Shown here in pieces: positions 1 through 10,324 of a stretch of DNA of 64,000 nt. Both the position numbers and the translations under genes were made by a program. This DNA comes from Strongylocentrotus droebachiensis. Its lineage: Eukaryota > Echinodermata > Echinoidea > Camarodonta > Strongylocentrotidae. The stretch covers positions 144,001 to 208,000 of the forward strand of contig JAVYIG010001826.1 in the NCBI GenBank assembly GCA_035222895.1, read 5' to 3'. Every line of letters starts with the position of its first letter. Position 1 is the stretch's first letter. The notes beneath the pieces are model-generated. The model was given only the letters and a program-made list of their open reading frames with translations. It searched no databases and had not been told where the DNA came from.

Positions 1-1
1 C

Positions 2-1738
2 GTTTTCTTAGACATAAATAAGGCATATGATACAGTATGGATAGAAGGCCTAATTCACAAACTAGGAAATATAGGTATTCAAGGAAACATGCTTAGATTT
101 CTTCACAACTTTTTAAAAGACCGCACTTATCAGGTACGCGTTGGTAGACAACTATCGCACGAGTTCAAGATGGAGAGAGGTCTCCCGCAAGGTAGCATAC
201 TGAGTCCCACACTCTTTAACATAATGCTCAACGATATCCCAACAGACCCTTCGATAAAAATATCCTTGTATGCCGATGATTGCGCGATATGGATCTCACG
301 CAGCAATATTCCTTTCATTACCAAAAAAATACAAAATTATATTGATGACCTACATAGCTGGTTTACGTCCTGGGGTCTCCAACTGTCCCTAAAAAAGACT
401 GTTCCCCTACTTTTCACCAAAAGTACCAAAAACCATGAGATAAACCTCACTTTAAACAAAATACCACTAAAATGTGAAAATACACACCGATTCCTAGGTA
501 TATTATTTGACAAAAAACTTACCTGGACCCAACATATAGAGTATATATCCACCAGATGCAAGAGAAAGTTAAATATTTTAAGATGTTTAACTGGTACGTC
601 ATGGGGCAGTTCATCTAAGTCCTTAATAATGGTTTATAGAGCTTATATTCGCCCCCTTTTGGACTTCGGGTGTGAAGCCTACGACAGTGCATCGGAAAAC
701 GTAAAGAAGGTGTTAGATTCGATTCAATACCAATCCTTAAGGATATGTGCAGGTGCCCTACCGGTAACTTCACTACCGTCTCTCCAAGTAGAAATGGGAG
801 AAGCCCCATTAGATCTTAGGAGACAACAACTAGCCCTAAAATATAAGCACAGCATAGAACAACAACCTAAGCATCCAGTTTTTCCAAGTTTACAACCTTG
901 TTGGCAGTATCAGTATATGAAAGGAAAACAGTGCAACAAACCGTTTGGTTATCGAACAGAAAACTCTAACAAACACCTTTCTGTAGAAAAATTAAAACCC
1001 CTAAACTTCCCCCCATGGTTACTAACGGAGCCTGTTATATCAATTGAATTGGCTAGTCAGATAAACAAATCTGATAATCCACTACTTTTGCAACAGAGAA
1101 GTTTAGAAATAATAAACACAAAATGGTTCAGCCAACTTCACATATTCACAGATGGGTCCAAACTTCCTAAAGAAGGACGTTGTTCTGCAGCTTTCTATGT
1201 TCCTTACTTCGCGTGTAAACAATCAAAGAGATTGTCTGACGGAACATCCTCATATAGAGCTGAGCTGGCGGGGATAATGCTGGCCCTCAATTGGTTACAC
1301 CAGTTAGATACTTTATATGTAGGATCAGTTATATTCAGCGACTCATTAAGTGCCTTAGTAGCAATAAAGAACAAAAAAGAAGAGAATTTTATTTCAGAAA
1401 TACTTGTAAGCTTATCCCACCTTAAATTAAAAAATATAAATGTTAGCTTTGAATGGATTCCCTCCCACTGTGGAATAACGGGAAATGAATGTGCGGATTT
1501 TCATGCTAAGGCAGCCCTCAGCAAACACATTGAAATAACAAACAGCCTTAATATCTCAGAAGTGAACAGCATTTTAGAGAGGCATTTTACCGAGCTGTGG
1601 CAATTAAGATGGCAGGTTTCTCCAAATACACATTACAAAACAATCCAAAAATCGGTTGCACAAACCTTCAATTGCAAACTAGAGCGAGCAAAAGAAAAGA
1701 TAATAGGGACTTTTAGAAATGCACGTCAAGAGCTTTGA
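2..1738 (+). pseudogene. LINE pol: reverse transcriptase and RNase H (5'-truncated by the window, 3' disrupted)
   Basis: The frame is open from base 2. RT motif A is seen as DINKAYDTVW near the left edge, then GLPQGSILSPTLF, and the catalytic YADD box at 269-280. An RNase H domain follows from about 1140: TDGSK, then RAELAGI, then SDSLSAL, and WIPSHCGITGNE with the last acidic residue in CADFHAKAA. The stop at 1736-1738 is not native. It lies inside an inserted 445-bp MITE, and the same frame resumes exactly beyond that insertion at 2153. Apart from the insertion, no frameshift or stop is seen in the visible part, so the LINE copy was young when it was hit. Confidence 0.88.
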
Positions 1739-2149
1739 CTGCAACGTGTGACGTCATTTTAAGGCACTGCGCCTGCGTCACGTGGTCTCAGTCGGCGATC
1801 GAGAATGCGTCAACCTTGATTTTCCTAAATCTAGTACATGCAATACATACATACATATTGACATTTATAAAGCGCCTTTACATGCTGAAATGTGTAGAAC
1901 AGGTGTCACATGCACCTGTTCTACACATATTTACATATTAGCAGTGAAGGGATGTTCTTTTGTTGAGGGTAGAATGAGGAATGTCCTCTTTCTTTGTCCG
2001 TGATGTTTATTGTGTTACTTCCTGCATGCATATCGTCGAGTGCAATCTAAAAGATTTCTAATTGTAGCCAACATGGGCAGTTAAGTACGTTGACACGCAT
2101 GATCAGTCGGCGTTCGTCGTGTTCTCGTTCACTCATTCTAAAAGTCCCT
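1705..2149. mobile_element. 445-bp MITE inserted in the LINE ORF
   Basis: Both ends carry the 14-bp inverted terminal repeat AGGGACTTTTAGAA. The 3-bp sequence AAT is present on both sides (1702-1704 and 2150-2152), as expected of a target-site duplication. Removing the insert plus one AAT restores the LINE reading frame precisely. Inside is a perfect hairpin of about 15-bp arms around 1889-1929 (TGTGTAGAACAGGTG). No transposase is encoded. The 3-bp duplication resembles PIF/Harbinger, but the family is not certain. Confidence 0.8.
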
Positions 2150-2152
2150 AAT

Positions 2153-2423
2153 ACGTCGTTTACGACTTGGACACATTGGTCTTAACGCGGATCTAGGCCG
2201 AATGGGAATACATCCAACTGGACACTGTAACTCGTGTCGAGAAGTAGAAACCACTGAACACTTTATAGCAAAGTGCCCGAAATATTTAATTGAAAGATCC
2301 ATGCTACTCGCTGAAACAGATTGTATAAATCCCGACGATATTTTAAGGCTCTTAAATTCATCAGAAGCTAACATTCAAAACGATTTATACCGTTTCGTTC
2401 TAAGAACGAAACGTTTCAACTAA
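2153..2423 (+). pseudogene. C-terminal part of the LINE pol ORF
   Basis: This is the continuation of the frame broken at 1705. It encodes LRLGHIGLNADLGR, a Cys-His cluster (GHCNSC, then HFIAKC), and terminates with TAA at 2421-2423. A short segment of this type, with C..C and H....C, normally follows RNase H in I, R1 and Jockey group elements, which supports continuity with the upstream ORF. Confidence 0.8.
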
Positions 2424-2438
2424 CCCAACATAATCGAG

Positions 2439-2471
<33 letters not shown>

Positions 2472-2472
<1 letters not shown>

Positions 2473-3489
2473 TGCATCACCACTCACAAAAGCCCACTAT
2501 TTTGTTTGTTTCCCCTAAAAAGTTTAATTATCCAATGCAACATGTATTATAAACACCACTCTATCACAAAATTGTTTTTCTTTTGATCGAAGATTGCGAG
2601 GTCGCTCAAAGCCAATTTCCCCGGAAAAGTACCCTCTTGATTTTAAAATTGTTGATCAATTCCTTTCTTCTTTCGAGTTTCCAGATTATTTATGTATCCC
2701 AAAGGGAGCCCCCTGTCTACACCCGAGAGACAGGACGGTGTCTGGACGGTGTCTTAGAACGGACAGGACTACGCGGTAACCTACAGGATACAAAAATCTA
2801 CATTTTGTCGTATTTTTATTTATTTATTTATTTATTTATTTTTCTTCATCCATTTTCTCTTTCATTTCATTTTAAGGGGAAAAAAAAAAGAAAAAGAAAA
2901 AAAGAGAGAAGCCTATATTTAAATTATATATTTGATACTCTTATTTTTAAAAAAAGAGAAAGAAAGAAATTAATATTAAAAAGAAAGGCGATGGTGATAA
3001 TAGTCAGGTCTTGACTGATTGCCATTACAACAAAAAACAACAACAACAATCAGCCGTAGACGAGAGTCTTCATGCATGGCTGATTGTCAACGAAACGGAG
3101 TTAAGTCTTTTGTCAAATCTGCTTTTTGCTACGGCAGGCACTCAGTGAAAACGAATTCGTTTGTTAAAATTATGAAAATGTATGGGCTACTTTAAACAAA
3201 CAGAACTTTGTTATTCCTGGCTCATTTTTCTTGATTGAGGTATCATATGAAAGAGCAGAAAATGAACTTTCTAGAAATATGAATTTGTCTTTGAAATTCA
3301 GATACCGCCCGCCAAATTACTTTTTGGTTTCCTTCCTTCAAATTGCTTTGAAACACTCATGCAAGAAATATGCATCACATGAGTAGCATCAACTGAAAGA
3401 GGAGACTCTAAGCTTTCCAAATATGTATCATTCGTAAATTATGGTTGTGATTAAGTTATGATAAAACATCGATACTTCTCGGTTTCGTT
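2472..3489. other. Intergenic, low-complexity tracts only
   Basis: A TTTA microsatellite lies at about 2815-2842 and an A/G-rich patch at 2878-2990. The ORF at 2583-3014 spans these simple tracts and is not credible. No gene or RNA seen. Confidence 0.6.
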
Positions 3490-3512
3490 TTTTCTGGGAC
3501 GCACTGTATAGT
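3490..3512. repeat. Solo terminal repeat of the CAGTGCGTCCC transposon family
   Basis: GGGACGCACTG followed by TATA at 3498-3512 is identical to the right terminus of the 4414-5510 element. The opposite terminus is not seen upstream, so this is probably one end of a truncated Tc1/mariner-type non-autonomous element occupying some of 3150-3508. Confidence 0.6.
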
Positions 3513-3623
3513 AATAATGACTGCTTTGAGAGACATAGTTGTTTTTATTAGCTCGATTGTAACCTCCCCGAGAGCGTATAAAAACAACTATGTCTCGAAA
3601 ATTAAAGCAGTCATTATTACTTG
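3512..3623. repeat. Hairpin (inverted repeat) with about 40-bp arms
   Basis: The left arm (3512-3549, starting GTAATAATGACTGCTTT) pairs with the right arm (3579-3622). Between them is a loop of about 30 bp. The right arm has an extra 6-7 bases in the middle. It directly abuts the solo transposon terminus at 3508. Confidence 0.75.
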
Positions 3624-4413
3624 TATATACTGAAAAAAGAGTCAACTTATGAAACCACCTTGACGTTTCTCTAGTTAGTTGATTTAAATATATAATAGGG
3701 TCTTTGACAGCAGACTATGCAGTGTAAGGGCACAACAAGGTACATACAAATACTTGTGTGGGACTATAAACGGGCTGGATTTTTTGTGTTACTGAAATGT
3801 GCTCAGAATTCAAGTAATTCATCTATTAAATTACTATAACAGACAAGAAACAAGTCAAAGGTAAGGACAAGAATCAGTGCTTATCATATAACAGAAATTT
3901 TGCATGAAATACCATCAGGAAAGCTATCTAAATTTGTCAGAAATTAGCGACAAACACACCAAATTCAGCGCTGCAATGACGCACAAAACGGCGTAGAATT
4001 CAACTTTTCATCCACCAAATGAATTCAAACACTTGCATTATACAATTTTCAATACCTGTATCACCGTTATCGCAAACAATAAAATCACAATCTATATCTA
4101 GACCTAAAAGACTAATTCACGTACCCTTTTGGTGTTCTTGCTGTCTAGCGACCAATTCGCACACACACACAATGTATGGTATCAGCGCTCGCTCAAACCA
4201 ATGGGTATTGCAGCAAGACTGAACTATTTTCCTGGTAACTGGAATTTTGCCGGGATTTTACCCTATAACTATTACATGGGTTTAGCATTTTTCGTTTATT
4301 TACGGTAATGGCTAAAACCATGACTGCAATTTCGACCAATCAGATGGCTGGATTTCTTAAGTGAGGTATATAACAGGTTATATGAAACGGGGCACAGGTA
4401 CACCTGGGTACTA
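3624..4413. other. Intergenic, nothing recognised
   Basis: AT-rich sequence with a short CA run near 4155-4170. Short ORFs here show no codon structure or similarity that I can identify. Confidence 0.5.
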
Positions 4414-5510
4414 CAGTGCGTCCCAAAAAAACTATACACTTTTGAAATAGCTGCCAAATAAAAGATATATGATTCTGGGGTATTTTTTTGTATATGTATG
4501 GAAAGCTCATAAACCCAACTTTCATATGACACCAAAAAGTCCGAAAATAGTTCATGCTTGGGTGAGCACTGCTCACTTTTGTAAAGGGTATGGAAATTAG
4601 GTTGCGCAGGAATTAGCCTTCCAATTTGTGAGAGGTAAATCCTTTGGAGCTTACAAAATTGAGGGTGATATGATACATTCATGATTTGCTGAGTGAATTT
4701 CATGGTTTATTAAACCAAACGTTTCTGCATGAGTGAACAGGAATTGCATTTTTTATTGTAGCATTGTAACTTTCCCTGGTAGACTCAGTGATGTGTTCAT
4801 GGGAGTCAGGATGGGGTGATGGTACATGTTGTAATTTCCATGTTACAAACTTTTTTTTTTTTAATCTGTGACTTTGAATAAAAACCTCCACCCCACATTT
4901 CAGTTACCATTTACCTGAAGAATAAGTAGCCGACATCTTGGATATTCCTTTTTTTTTCAACGAACCGTATTTGAATATTCAATTTACATAATCCCTACCT
5001 GGGTATTAAGTAAATCAATGAGATGTTCAACTAGTCTTACAATAATTGAAATGTGGGGTGAAGGTTTTTATTCAAAGTCACAGATGTAAAAAATAACAGT
5101 TTGTAACATGGAAATTACAACATGTACCATCACCCCATCCTGACTCCCATGAACACATCACAACACATAAAAAATACAATTCCTGTTCACTCATGCAGAA
5201 AAATTTGGTTTAATAAACCATGAAATTCACTCAGCAAATCATGAATGTATCATATCACCCTCAATTTTGTAAGCTCCAAAGGATTTACCTCTCACAAATT
5301 GGAAGGCTAATTCCTGCGCAACCTGATTTCCATACCCTTTACAAAAGTGAGCAGTGCTCACCCAAGCATGAATTTTTTTCGGACTTTTTGGTGTCATATG
5401 AAAGTTGGGTTTATGAGCTTTCCATACATATAATTTTGTTTCCCCCAGAATCATATATTTGTTATTTGGCAGCTATTTCAAAAGTGTATAGTTTTTTTGG
5501 GGACGCACTG
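4414..5510. mobile_element. 1.1-kb foldback MITE with very long TIRs (Tc1/mariner-like ends)
   Basis: The ends read CAGTGCGTCCC at 4414 and its complement ending at 5510, each flanked by TA (4412-4413, 5511-5512). The arms are about 489 bp (4414-4902) and 464 bp (5047-5510), highly similar, around a spacer of about 144 bp. Because the arms are near copies, the same open frame (starting MKFTQQIMNVSYHPQF) appears on the minus strand of the left arm and the plus strand of the right arm. I see no transposase motif in it. TA duplication fits the IS630/Tc1/mariner superfamily. Confidence 0.85.
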
Positions 5511-5512
5511 TA

Positions 5513-6150
5513 TAGAGAGGAATTAATATGTGGCAAAACACAGGACCTCTGGTATGAGAGTAGTCCCTTGATCAATGTATATGTACCACAGAAGTAGTGC
5601 TCCCATCCCAAAACGAAAAATAAAATTTTGATTTCCAATCATAAATATCTTGATAATCAGACAGGCGGTCGGCTTATGAAAGTCATGGGATTCCTGACTG
5701 ACCTAAGGTTTTAATAATAATGATTGCAGCATTAGCTAAATCCAGGATTCTGTTTTAGAATCTAAGGCAATGTTGCCGAGTCGCTTTGGAGGTCTTTGTG
5801 GGCCAAAGACGGTCCTCGATCTTAAGCCTCTAGTTCATCTTTGGAAGATTCTACTCTCTTGATGCATGATAAGTAGAATCCACTTTTTCGATGAGTCATA
5901 CTTTTAAGGAACACTTCATTTAGAATTGAATCCACTCCCAAAAATAGTGGATTCCACTTCAGCTATTGGTTGAATCTTTGAAAGTGGTTTTCTACGCCAG
6001 TGTAGTGATCCAGAAAGTTGATCTCCTCTCCTAAAGAGTAAAGGAAACTCGAACGAACCGTATAGGTCCTGGAGGAACTATAACATCTCTAGCATGAGAC
6101 GTCCACTAATTCTATAAAATTATAAAATTATCAAATTATTATAAACTGGT
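5513..6150. other. Intergenic; AGTGGATTCCACT-type short palindromes
   Basis: Between 5860 and 5990 the words TAGAATCCACT, GAATCCACTCC and GTGGATTCCACTT recur in both orientations. Similar words recur at 8590-8830, so this is a decayed dispersed repeat. Nothing gene-like. Confidence 0.45.
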
Positions 6151-6941
6151 TTAAGATCTAGCTACTGACTCGTAGGATGGGGCTGTTGTCGTCTCATCTC
6201 TAATGTTTGCTGGTCGAATATCAAAAGTTGGATCCAAAGCTGCGTCGTAGGACGGAGGCGCAGTTCTGTCGTCACGCGGCGGTGACGGCGGTGGAGCTGT
6301 TGGCGTACTTTGCGGACGATTAGATGTGACGTCCCCATACGCTGGAGGAGGGTCTGTGTGTGGATCTGCGGGCGCTGATGGCGTTGCTCGTGATTGATCA
6401 TCCGGTCCCGTTTCGGCGAGCGGAGGCCAATTTAACGCTTCTCGAGTTTCAGGATCACTGGATGATACACCTTCAGTTCCTTCCTGTCGCCTTTTGCACA
6501 GGCCTCCACACTTTAGACATCGAAAGCAATTTAACGCCCCTCGAGGTTCAGGATCATACTCATAGGATGATATACTTTCTGCCCTTTCCGTTCCTTCCTG
6601 TTGCCTTTTGCACAGGCCTCCACACCTAAAGCATCGATAAAAGCATACCTGGATTGAAAGCCCTATAACGCATAACCATTCGTATATCCACCCGCAAAAA
6701 CGAGTCGGAATGTCGATTATGCAGCTACACAATCGACCCAGCAGTTCGACTATGCAGCTACAAAGACACTATTCCACGAAGCATTCTCCTGCCGTGCAAC
6801 AGGGGATGGCAAGGACGGCAAGGCAGCCAAACACAATGAGCACAGTTTTGAGTGTGGGATTAAACTTTCCCGATGATCCCTCCACTTCTTCTCCATCCTC
6901 ACCGTTTGTAGGCGCAGGAGAGTCTCTACCACCCGAAACAT
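6151..6941 (-). pseudogene. Membrane-spanning, Cys-rich, PPxY-rich protein exon with an in-frame stop
   Basis: Read on the minus strand, an acceptor (CTTGACACTACAG, AG at 6942-6943) opens an exon. It encodes an acidic, Ser/Gly-rich extracellular stem (GEDGEEVEGSSG), one transmembrane helix (TVLIVFGCLAVLAIPCC), and a Cys-rich juxtamembrane segment. That segment contains a twofold internal repeat (CFRCGGLCKRQQEGTE and CLKCGGLCKRRQEGTE). A proline-rich tail follows with two PPxY motifs (PPPAY, PPSY) and one degenerate copy (APSY), ending TAA at 6151-6153. PPxY motifs bind WW domains of Nedd4-type ligases and YAP. One TAG at 6769-6771 interrupts the frame just after the helix, while the frame stays coding-like on both sides. 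It is therefore a recent null allele, a pseudogene, a sequencing error or readthrough. Two C-type lectin exons lie upstream on the same strand, so this could be the tail of that gene. Confidence 0.5.
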
Positions 6942-6943
6942 CT

Positions 6944-7589
6944 GTAGTGTCAAGAACAATCAGGCAGGGCATGTTAATAAATAAAATAAAATAGACAAAA
7001 CAGTTAACATGCCTGTAACTGTGTGTGATGCTAATGCAGATACAATGGAAGATTAACCATATTACCAAACACAACCTAATCAATTGGGAACAGGTATGCT
7101 AAAAGCTATGTTTCACAAAAGGAAGTTGGGGTAAAAATTTACCCAATACTGGGTAGAAACGTATTTACACTAGCTTGAGAAAATGGAGTAGTTCCAATCA
7201 ACATTGGGTAAAAATGGAAAATGCATGTGTCCTTTCTACCAATGTTATTTTGGAATAGTTACCAAACATTGGTGTGTTTGTAGCATGTTTTCTACTTTAT
7301 CAAAAAACAATTTTCCTAAAGGTCATAACTTTTCCATATCGCTTTGTGAAATTCAAGACGTTTGATTTACTACCCCACAACTTAAATACATGACAATATA
7401 TTTGAATCGAACTATATTTGTATATAGCTAAATATGTTTGTATTATGATCTTTTTGAAAATGGTAATGAATGAACGAATGAAGAGTTTAAGTCCTGTTTA
7501 TAACACACTACAATGGATGGTAGGCAAGTCCTATAGGTAATTGGTAATCTGTCCGATCGGAATGAGGACAAACCAACATATTAATAATA
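6944..7589. other. Probable intron or intergenic sequence
   Basis: If the lectin exons and the tail exon belong together this is intron. The words TACCCAATACTGGGTA and CAATGTT/AACATTGG recur near 7135-7285, suggesting a small decayed palindromic repeat. Nothing coding. Confidence 0.4.
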
Positions 7590-8110
7590 ATGATAATAAT
7601 AATAATGATAAATATTCATGAAGCGCAACTATCTAATTACTTACTCCAGGCGCTATACAAAACAAAATACACAAAATACACAAATCTCTCTCCAGAATGT
7701 TAACAACATTATATCATTTATAGAGTAGGCTTGCGGTGCACCATGTGAGAGAGAGAGGGAGGATTGAGGAGTCTCTCTCACATGGTGCACCCGCAAGCCT
7801 ACTGTATATCTACATCACCATGCAAGCCGACACTTCCAAGCATCATTATATCATTTGTAAATCATTTGTAACTCTGAGTAAATAAAACCGTTTTAACATG
7901 TTTCTGAAAGATTTCTAGGCATTTAATGTTTCGAATGGCACTTGGCAGCTTGTTCCAGAGGACTGGTGAAACATGCACAAAATAATGCACGGTCCCGTTA
8001 ATGGGTGGTTCGGGTTCTGGGAACTTCTAGGATGGTAGAGGCAGAAGAACGGAGTGAGTAATGGGATTGCTTTATGGTGAGGAGATCTTTCAGATATTCA
8101 GAACAAACCT
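7590..8110. repeat. Dispersed repeat with an AAGCGC/GGCGCTATACAAA end
   Basis: An AAT-rich microsatellite (7591-7616) runs into CATGAAGCGCAAC and GGCGCTATACAAAAC, in the orientation opposite to the SINE/LINE tails at 16021, 40987 and 62340. The conserved-looking block 7870-8100 follows. It is split by the hairpin insertion at 7720-7843. Confidence 0.5.
7720..7843. mobile_element. 124-bp hairpin insertion flanked by a 13-bp direct repeat
   Basis: CATTATATCATTT occurs at 7707-7719 and again at 7844-7856, bracketing the insert. Most of the insert is a near-perfect hairpin: AGTAGGCTTGCGG at 7725 pairs with its complement ending at 7802, and the arms extend through TGCACCATGTGAGAGAGA. A 13-bp duplication is longer than cut-and-paste transposons make and is closer to target-primed insertion or strand-slippage repair. 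Confidence 0.7.
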
Positions 8111-9287
8111 TTATTCTTCTTGCAGATAAAGTCGAGTCTAGAATCTAGACAGCTTGAGACGTTCCATCTTCCATTCCTATCCAGGTCAATCACTGAACAA
8201 CTCAGTGTGCTCAATGTCTCATATCTAAAGCTGTACAAATACATAATAAAGAAAATAAATTCAATTCGTCATTCTTCACTATCGTTAACAATGTATATTC
8301 TCCCTTAGAATATGCCAAACATGATCAGAGTCCCAGAAAATAGAGAATAAGATATATAAAACCAATTATATCTACTATATAGACTAGATATATAAACGAA
8401 AAAATAGGTAAAATTTGTATTTCATAAACGGACAATTTCACCTGCAATGTAAATTATATGATAGTTAGCTAAATGGTGTAATACATATTTTTCTAATGGA
8501 GAGACCTGTAATTTTATCGAAATGAATCCGAACTAAGCAATGGAATGTGACCGTAAGAGGGAGAAATAATTTCAGTGATTTCACTTGAAATTTCACTTGA
8601 AAAATACTCTCCGAAGTCTGGAGTGGAAGTCAACTTTTTGGAGTGGAATAGGAATCACTTTGTTTGGAGTGGAATCCAGGCACAAAATATTTAAATCCGT
8701 GATTCAATCACTTCTTTAGAGTGGACTCCACTATAATGTGGAGTGGATTCAACTCCAAAGAATGTGGTCCCTGCTACGCCTCCTACAAGAGTGATTTCCA
8801 CTCCTCTGCATCCAAAGATAAACTTTACTCCTGGTAAATATAGTAAATGAATTTTCACAGAATCCAACGAAACTTCCACTGAATGTTCAAGATTACAAAT
8901 GACATGTGCCAAACTATTTCGTAAGGAAATGTATAGTGGCTTAATAATGAGAGAGACATGTGATTCTATAGAAATGTATCCAAACTAAGCAATTGAATGT
9001 GATCGTGAGCAAAGAAAGATATAAGAAAATACGGGTACGTAGGCCCGACACCATGTACTTAACACATGTCACTATAATGGGAAATGGGGTTTTATCCGGA
9101 AGATGGTGCCCAGTAAGCTTTTGTTTTTAGTTCACTGGTTCAAAAAATCAATCTACTGCAGGATAAACAATCCAGAATAAATCATAGCAAATTTCTCTCA
9201 AAATACGTTTCCCATACCAGAACTCAAGATTAGCTTTAATATAGTAATACATGAGAGGTATACACTAAATTGCACACATCGACTTAC
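8111..9287. other. Probable intron; decayed GGAGTGGA repeats
   Basis: From 8590 to 8830 the word GGAGTGGA and its complement TCCACTCC recur at least eight times with flanking AT-rich sequence, resembling the patch at 5860-5990. No convincing coding exon is visible. A weak lectin-like match near 9040-9130 is discussed under rejected observations. Confidence 0.4.
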
Positions 9288-9354
9288 CTATTGTAAAAAA
9301 GCTGAGAACTTGACCCATCTAACCAGCGCCCTCTTGAGTCCATTCCTATCCATG
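9288..9354 (-). CDS. C-type lectin-like domain, middle exon
   Basis: The exon is 67 bp, with acceptor ATCTTCAG (CT at 9355-9356 on the plus strand) and consensus donor GTAAGT (9282-9287). Joined in phase 1 to the upstream exon at 10325-10477, it reads A then WIGMDSRGRWLDGSSSQ and LFYN. This is the WIG...G.W.W.DG core of a C-type lectin domain, which is diagnostic. It exits in phase 2, so a further exon with the EPN/ED-C-W-D-C part should follow at lower coordinates, but I could not identify an intact one. Confidence 0.62.
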
Positions 9355-9405
9355 CTGAAGATGTCAGGTTTCCAAAGGATTCTAATTGAGAAGATCCCAA
9401 CAAAT

Positions 9406-9643
9406 GAAGAGTTTAATTCCAAAAGGAGCTAAATCTATTTTTGTAACTTTAGAGAAAAAAGGAATTATTTACCAGATTGTGTACAGTCACTGAGGTAAAA
9501 GTGATATTAGAAGGTTCATTTTTTTCATAATTGCTCCCAAAATGTAGGTAAATCATTTTGTTAAAAGACACGTACTTAAGTGAACAATGTTAACTCAATT
9601 TTCATCAAAAATGGATTTAGCTCCTTTTGGAAATAAGCTCTTC
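9406..9643. mobile_element. 238-bp MITE with GAAGAGTTTAATTCC termini and 4-bp target duplication
   Basis: The inverted ends (GAAGAGTTTAATTCC... and the complement ending CTCTTC at 9643) extend about 28 bp and include AAAAGGAGCTAAATC. AAAT is duplicated at 9402-9405 and 9644-9647. A second copy in opposite internal orientation sits at 34260-34511. No coding capacity. Confidence 0.78.
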
Positions 9644-9865
9644 AAATATATTTATATTATTTTATTTTATCTTTATTCGTTCGTTTTCGTGATGCGTATA
9701 CATTATTGTTGGTGTTTAATAAGTTTAGTTTAAAATTATTAAGAATTACTTATCCGTCTTAACAATCCGTAGTCTTTAAGAGGAATCAAAGTGTAAAATA
9801 ATTAAACACATTATTCATATTACTATTACTAGTTTTTCTGCGGGCTCCTGCAGCTGTTACTACTA

Positions 9866-10015
9866 GTATAGTGTATACTACTACTACTACAATCACTACT
9901 ATTAATACTACTACTACTGCTCATCCTCCTCCTCCTCCTCCTCCTCCCCCTCCTCCTACTCTTCTTCCTCTTCCTCCCACTTCTCCGCATCCTGCCCCCC
10001 CCCCCCCCCCACTCC
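9866..10015. repeat. CTA/CTC microsatellite ending in a C run
   Basis: Runs of ACT/ACTACT from about 9868 pass into CCT repeats at 9925-9960 and a C run at 9995-10010. ORFs called on either strand here are low-complexity artefacts. Confidence 0.85.
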
Positions 10016-10324
10016 AGGGTCGGAATGACCGCATGCGTGTTACCAAAATGTCCAGTAAAGGGGTACTTTTCACGCACCAAAGTCCGGCTCGTAGTACACA
10101 AAATTGACTTTACACACCGGACTTAGGGGGTGTTTTCAAAAGGAGGGAACACGCATATGCGTACCCTAAATAACACTGAGTGGGGGGGGGGGGGCGGGAT
10201 CCTGTCCCCCTTCTCCTCCTCGTCCTTTTATTATAACATACATTTCCCCTCTTACGCCTACTACTGTTACTTGTCGAAGCTCCCAGCAGCAGAACAAAAC
10301 AAAAAACGTTGAGCATCATATTAC

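Larger units (their letters stand above)
1..2471 (+). mobile_element. I-group non-LTR retrotransposon, 3' portion, interrupted by a MITE
   Basis: The window opens inside a LINE pol gene. In order it shows the reverse transcriptase core, an RNase H domain, then a Cys-His region near the C-terminus, a stop codon at 2421-2423 and a 31-nt T run at 2441-2471. RT followed by RNase H is the arrangement of the I/Nimb/LOA group. The 5' end lies outside the window. The body is split at 1705-2149 by a separate element. The tail is poly-T rather than poly-A, which is unusual and may be a coincidental homopolymer. Confidence 0.88.

Noticed and set aside
4296-5597. Pair of ORFs encoding the same peptide on opposite strands, as a possible duplicated gene
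   Set aside because: They are explained by the inverted arms of a foldback transposon. No domain, splice or start context supports a host gene.
9040-9130. Minus-strand YWAPSSG then NPISHYSDMCVKYMVSG, resembling the C-terminal part of a C-type lectin domain
   Set aside because: An in-frame stop lies inside, and the nearest acceptor (CAAAAG) gives the wrong phase relative to exon 9288-9354. Too weak to call, though a degenerate exon is possible.
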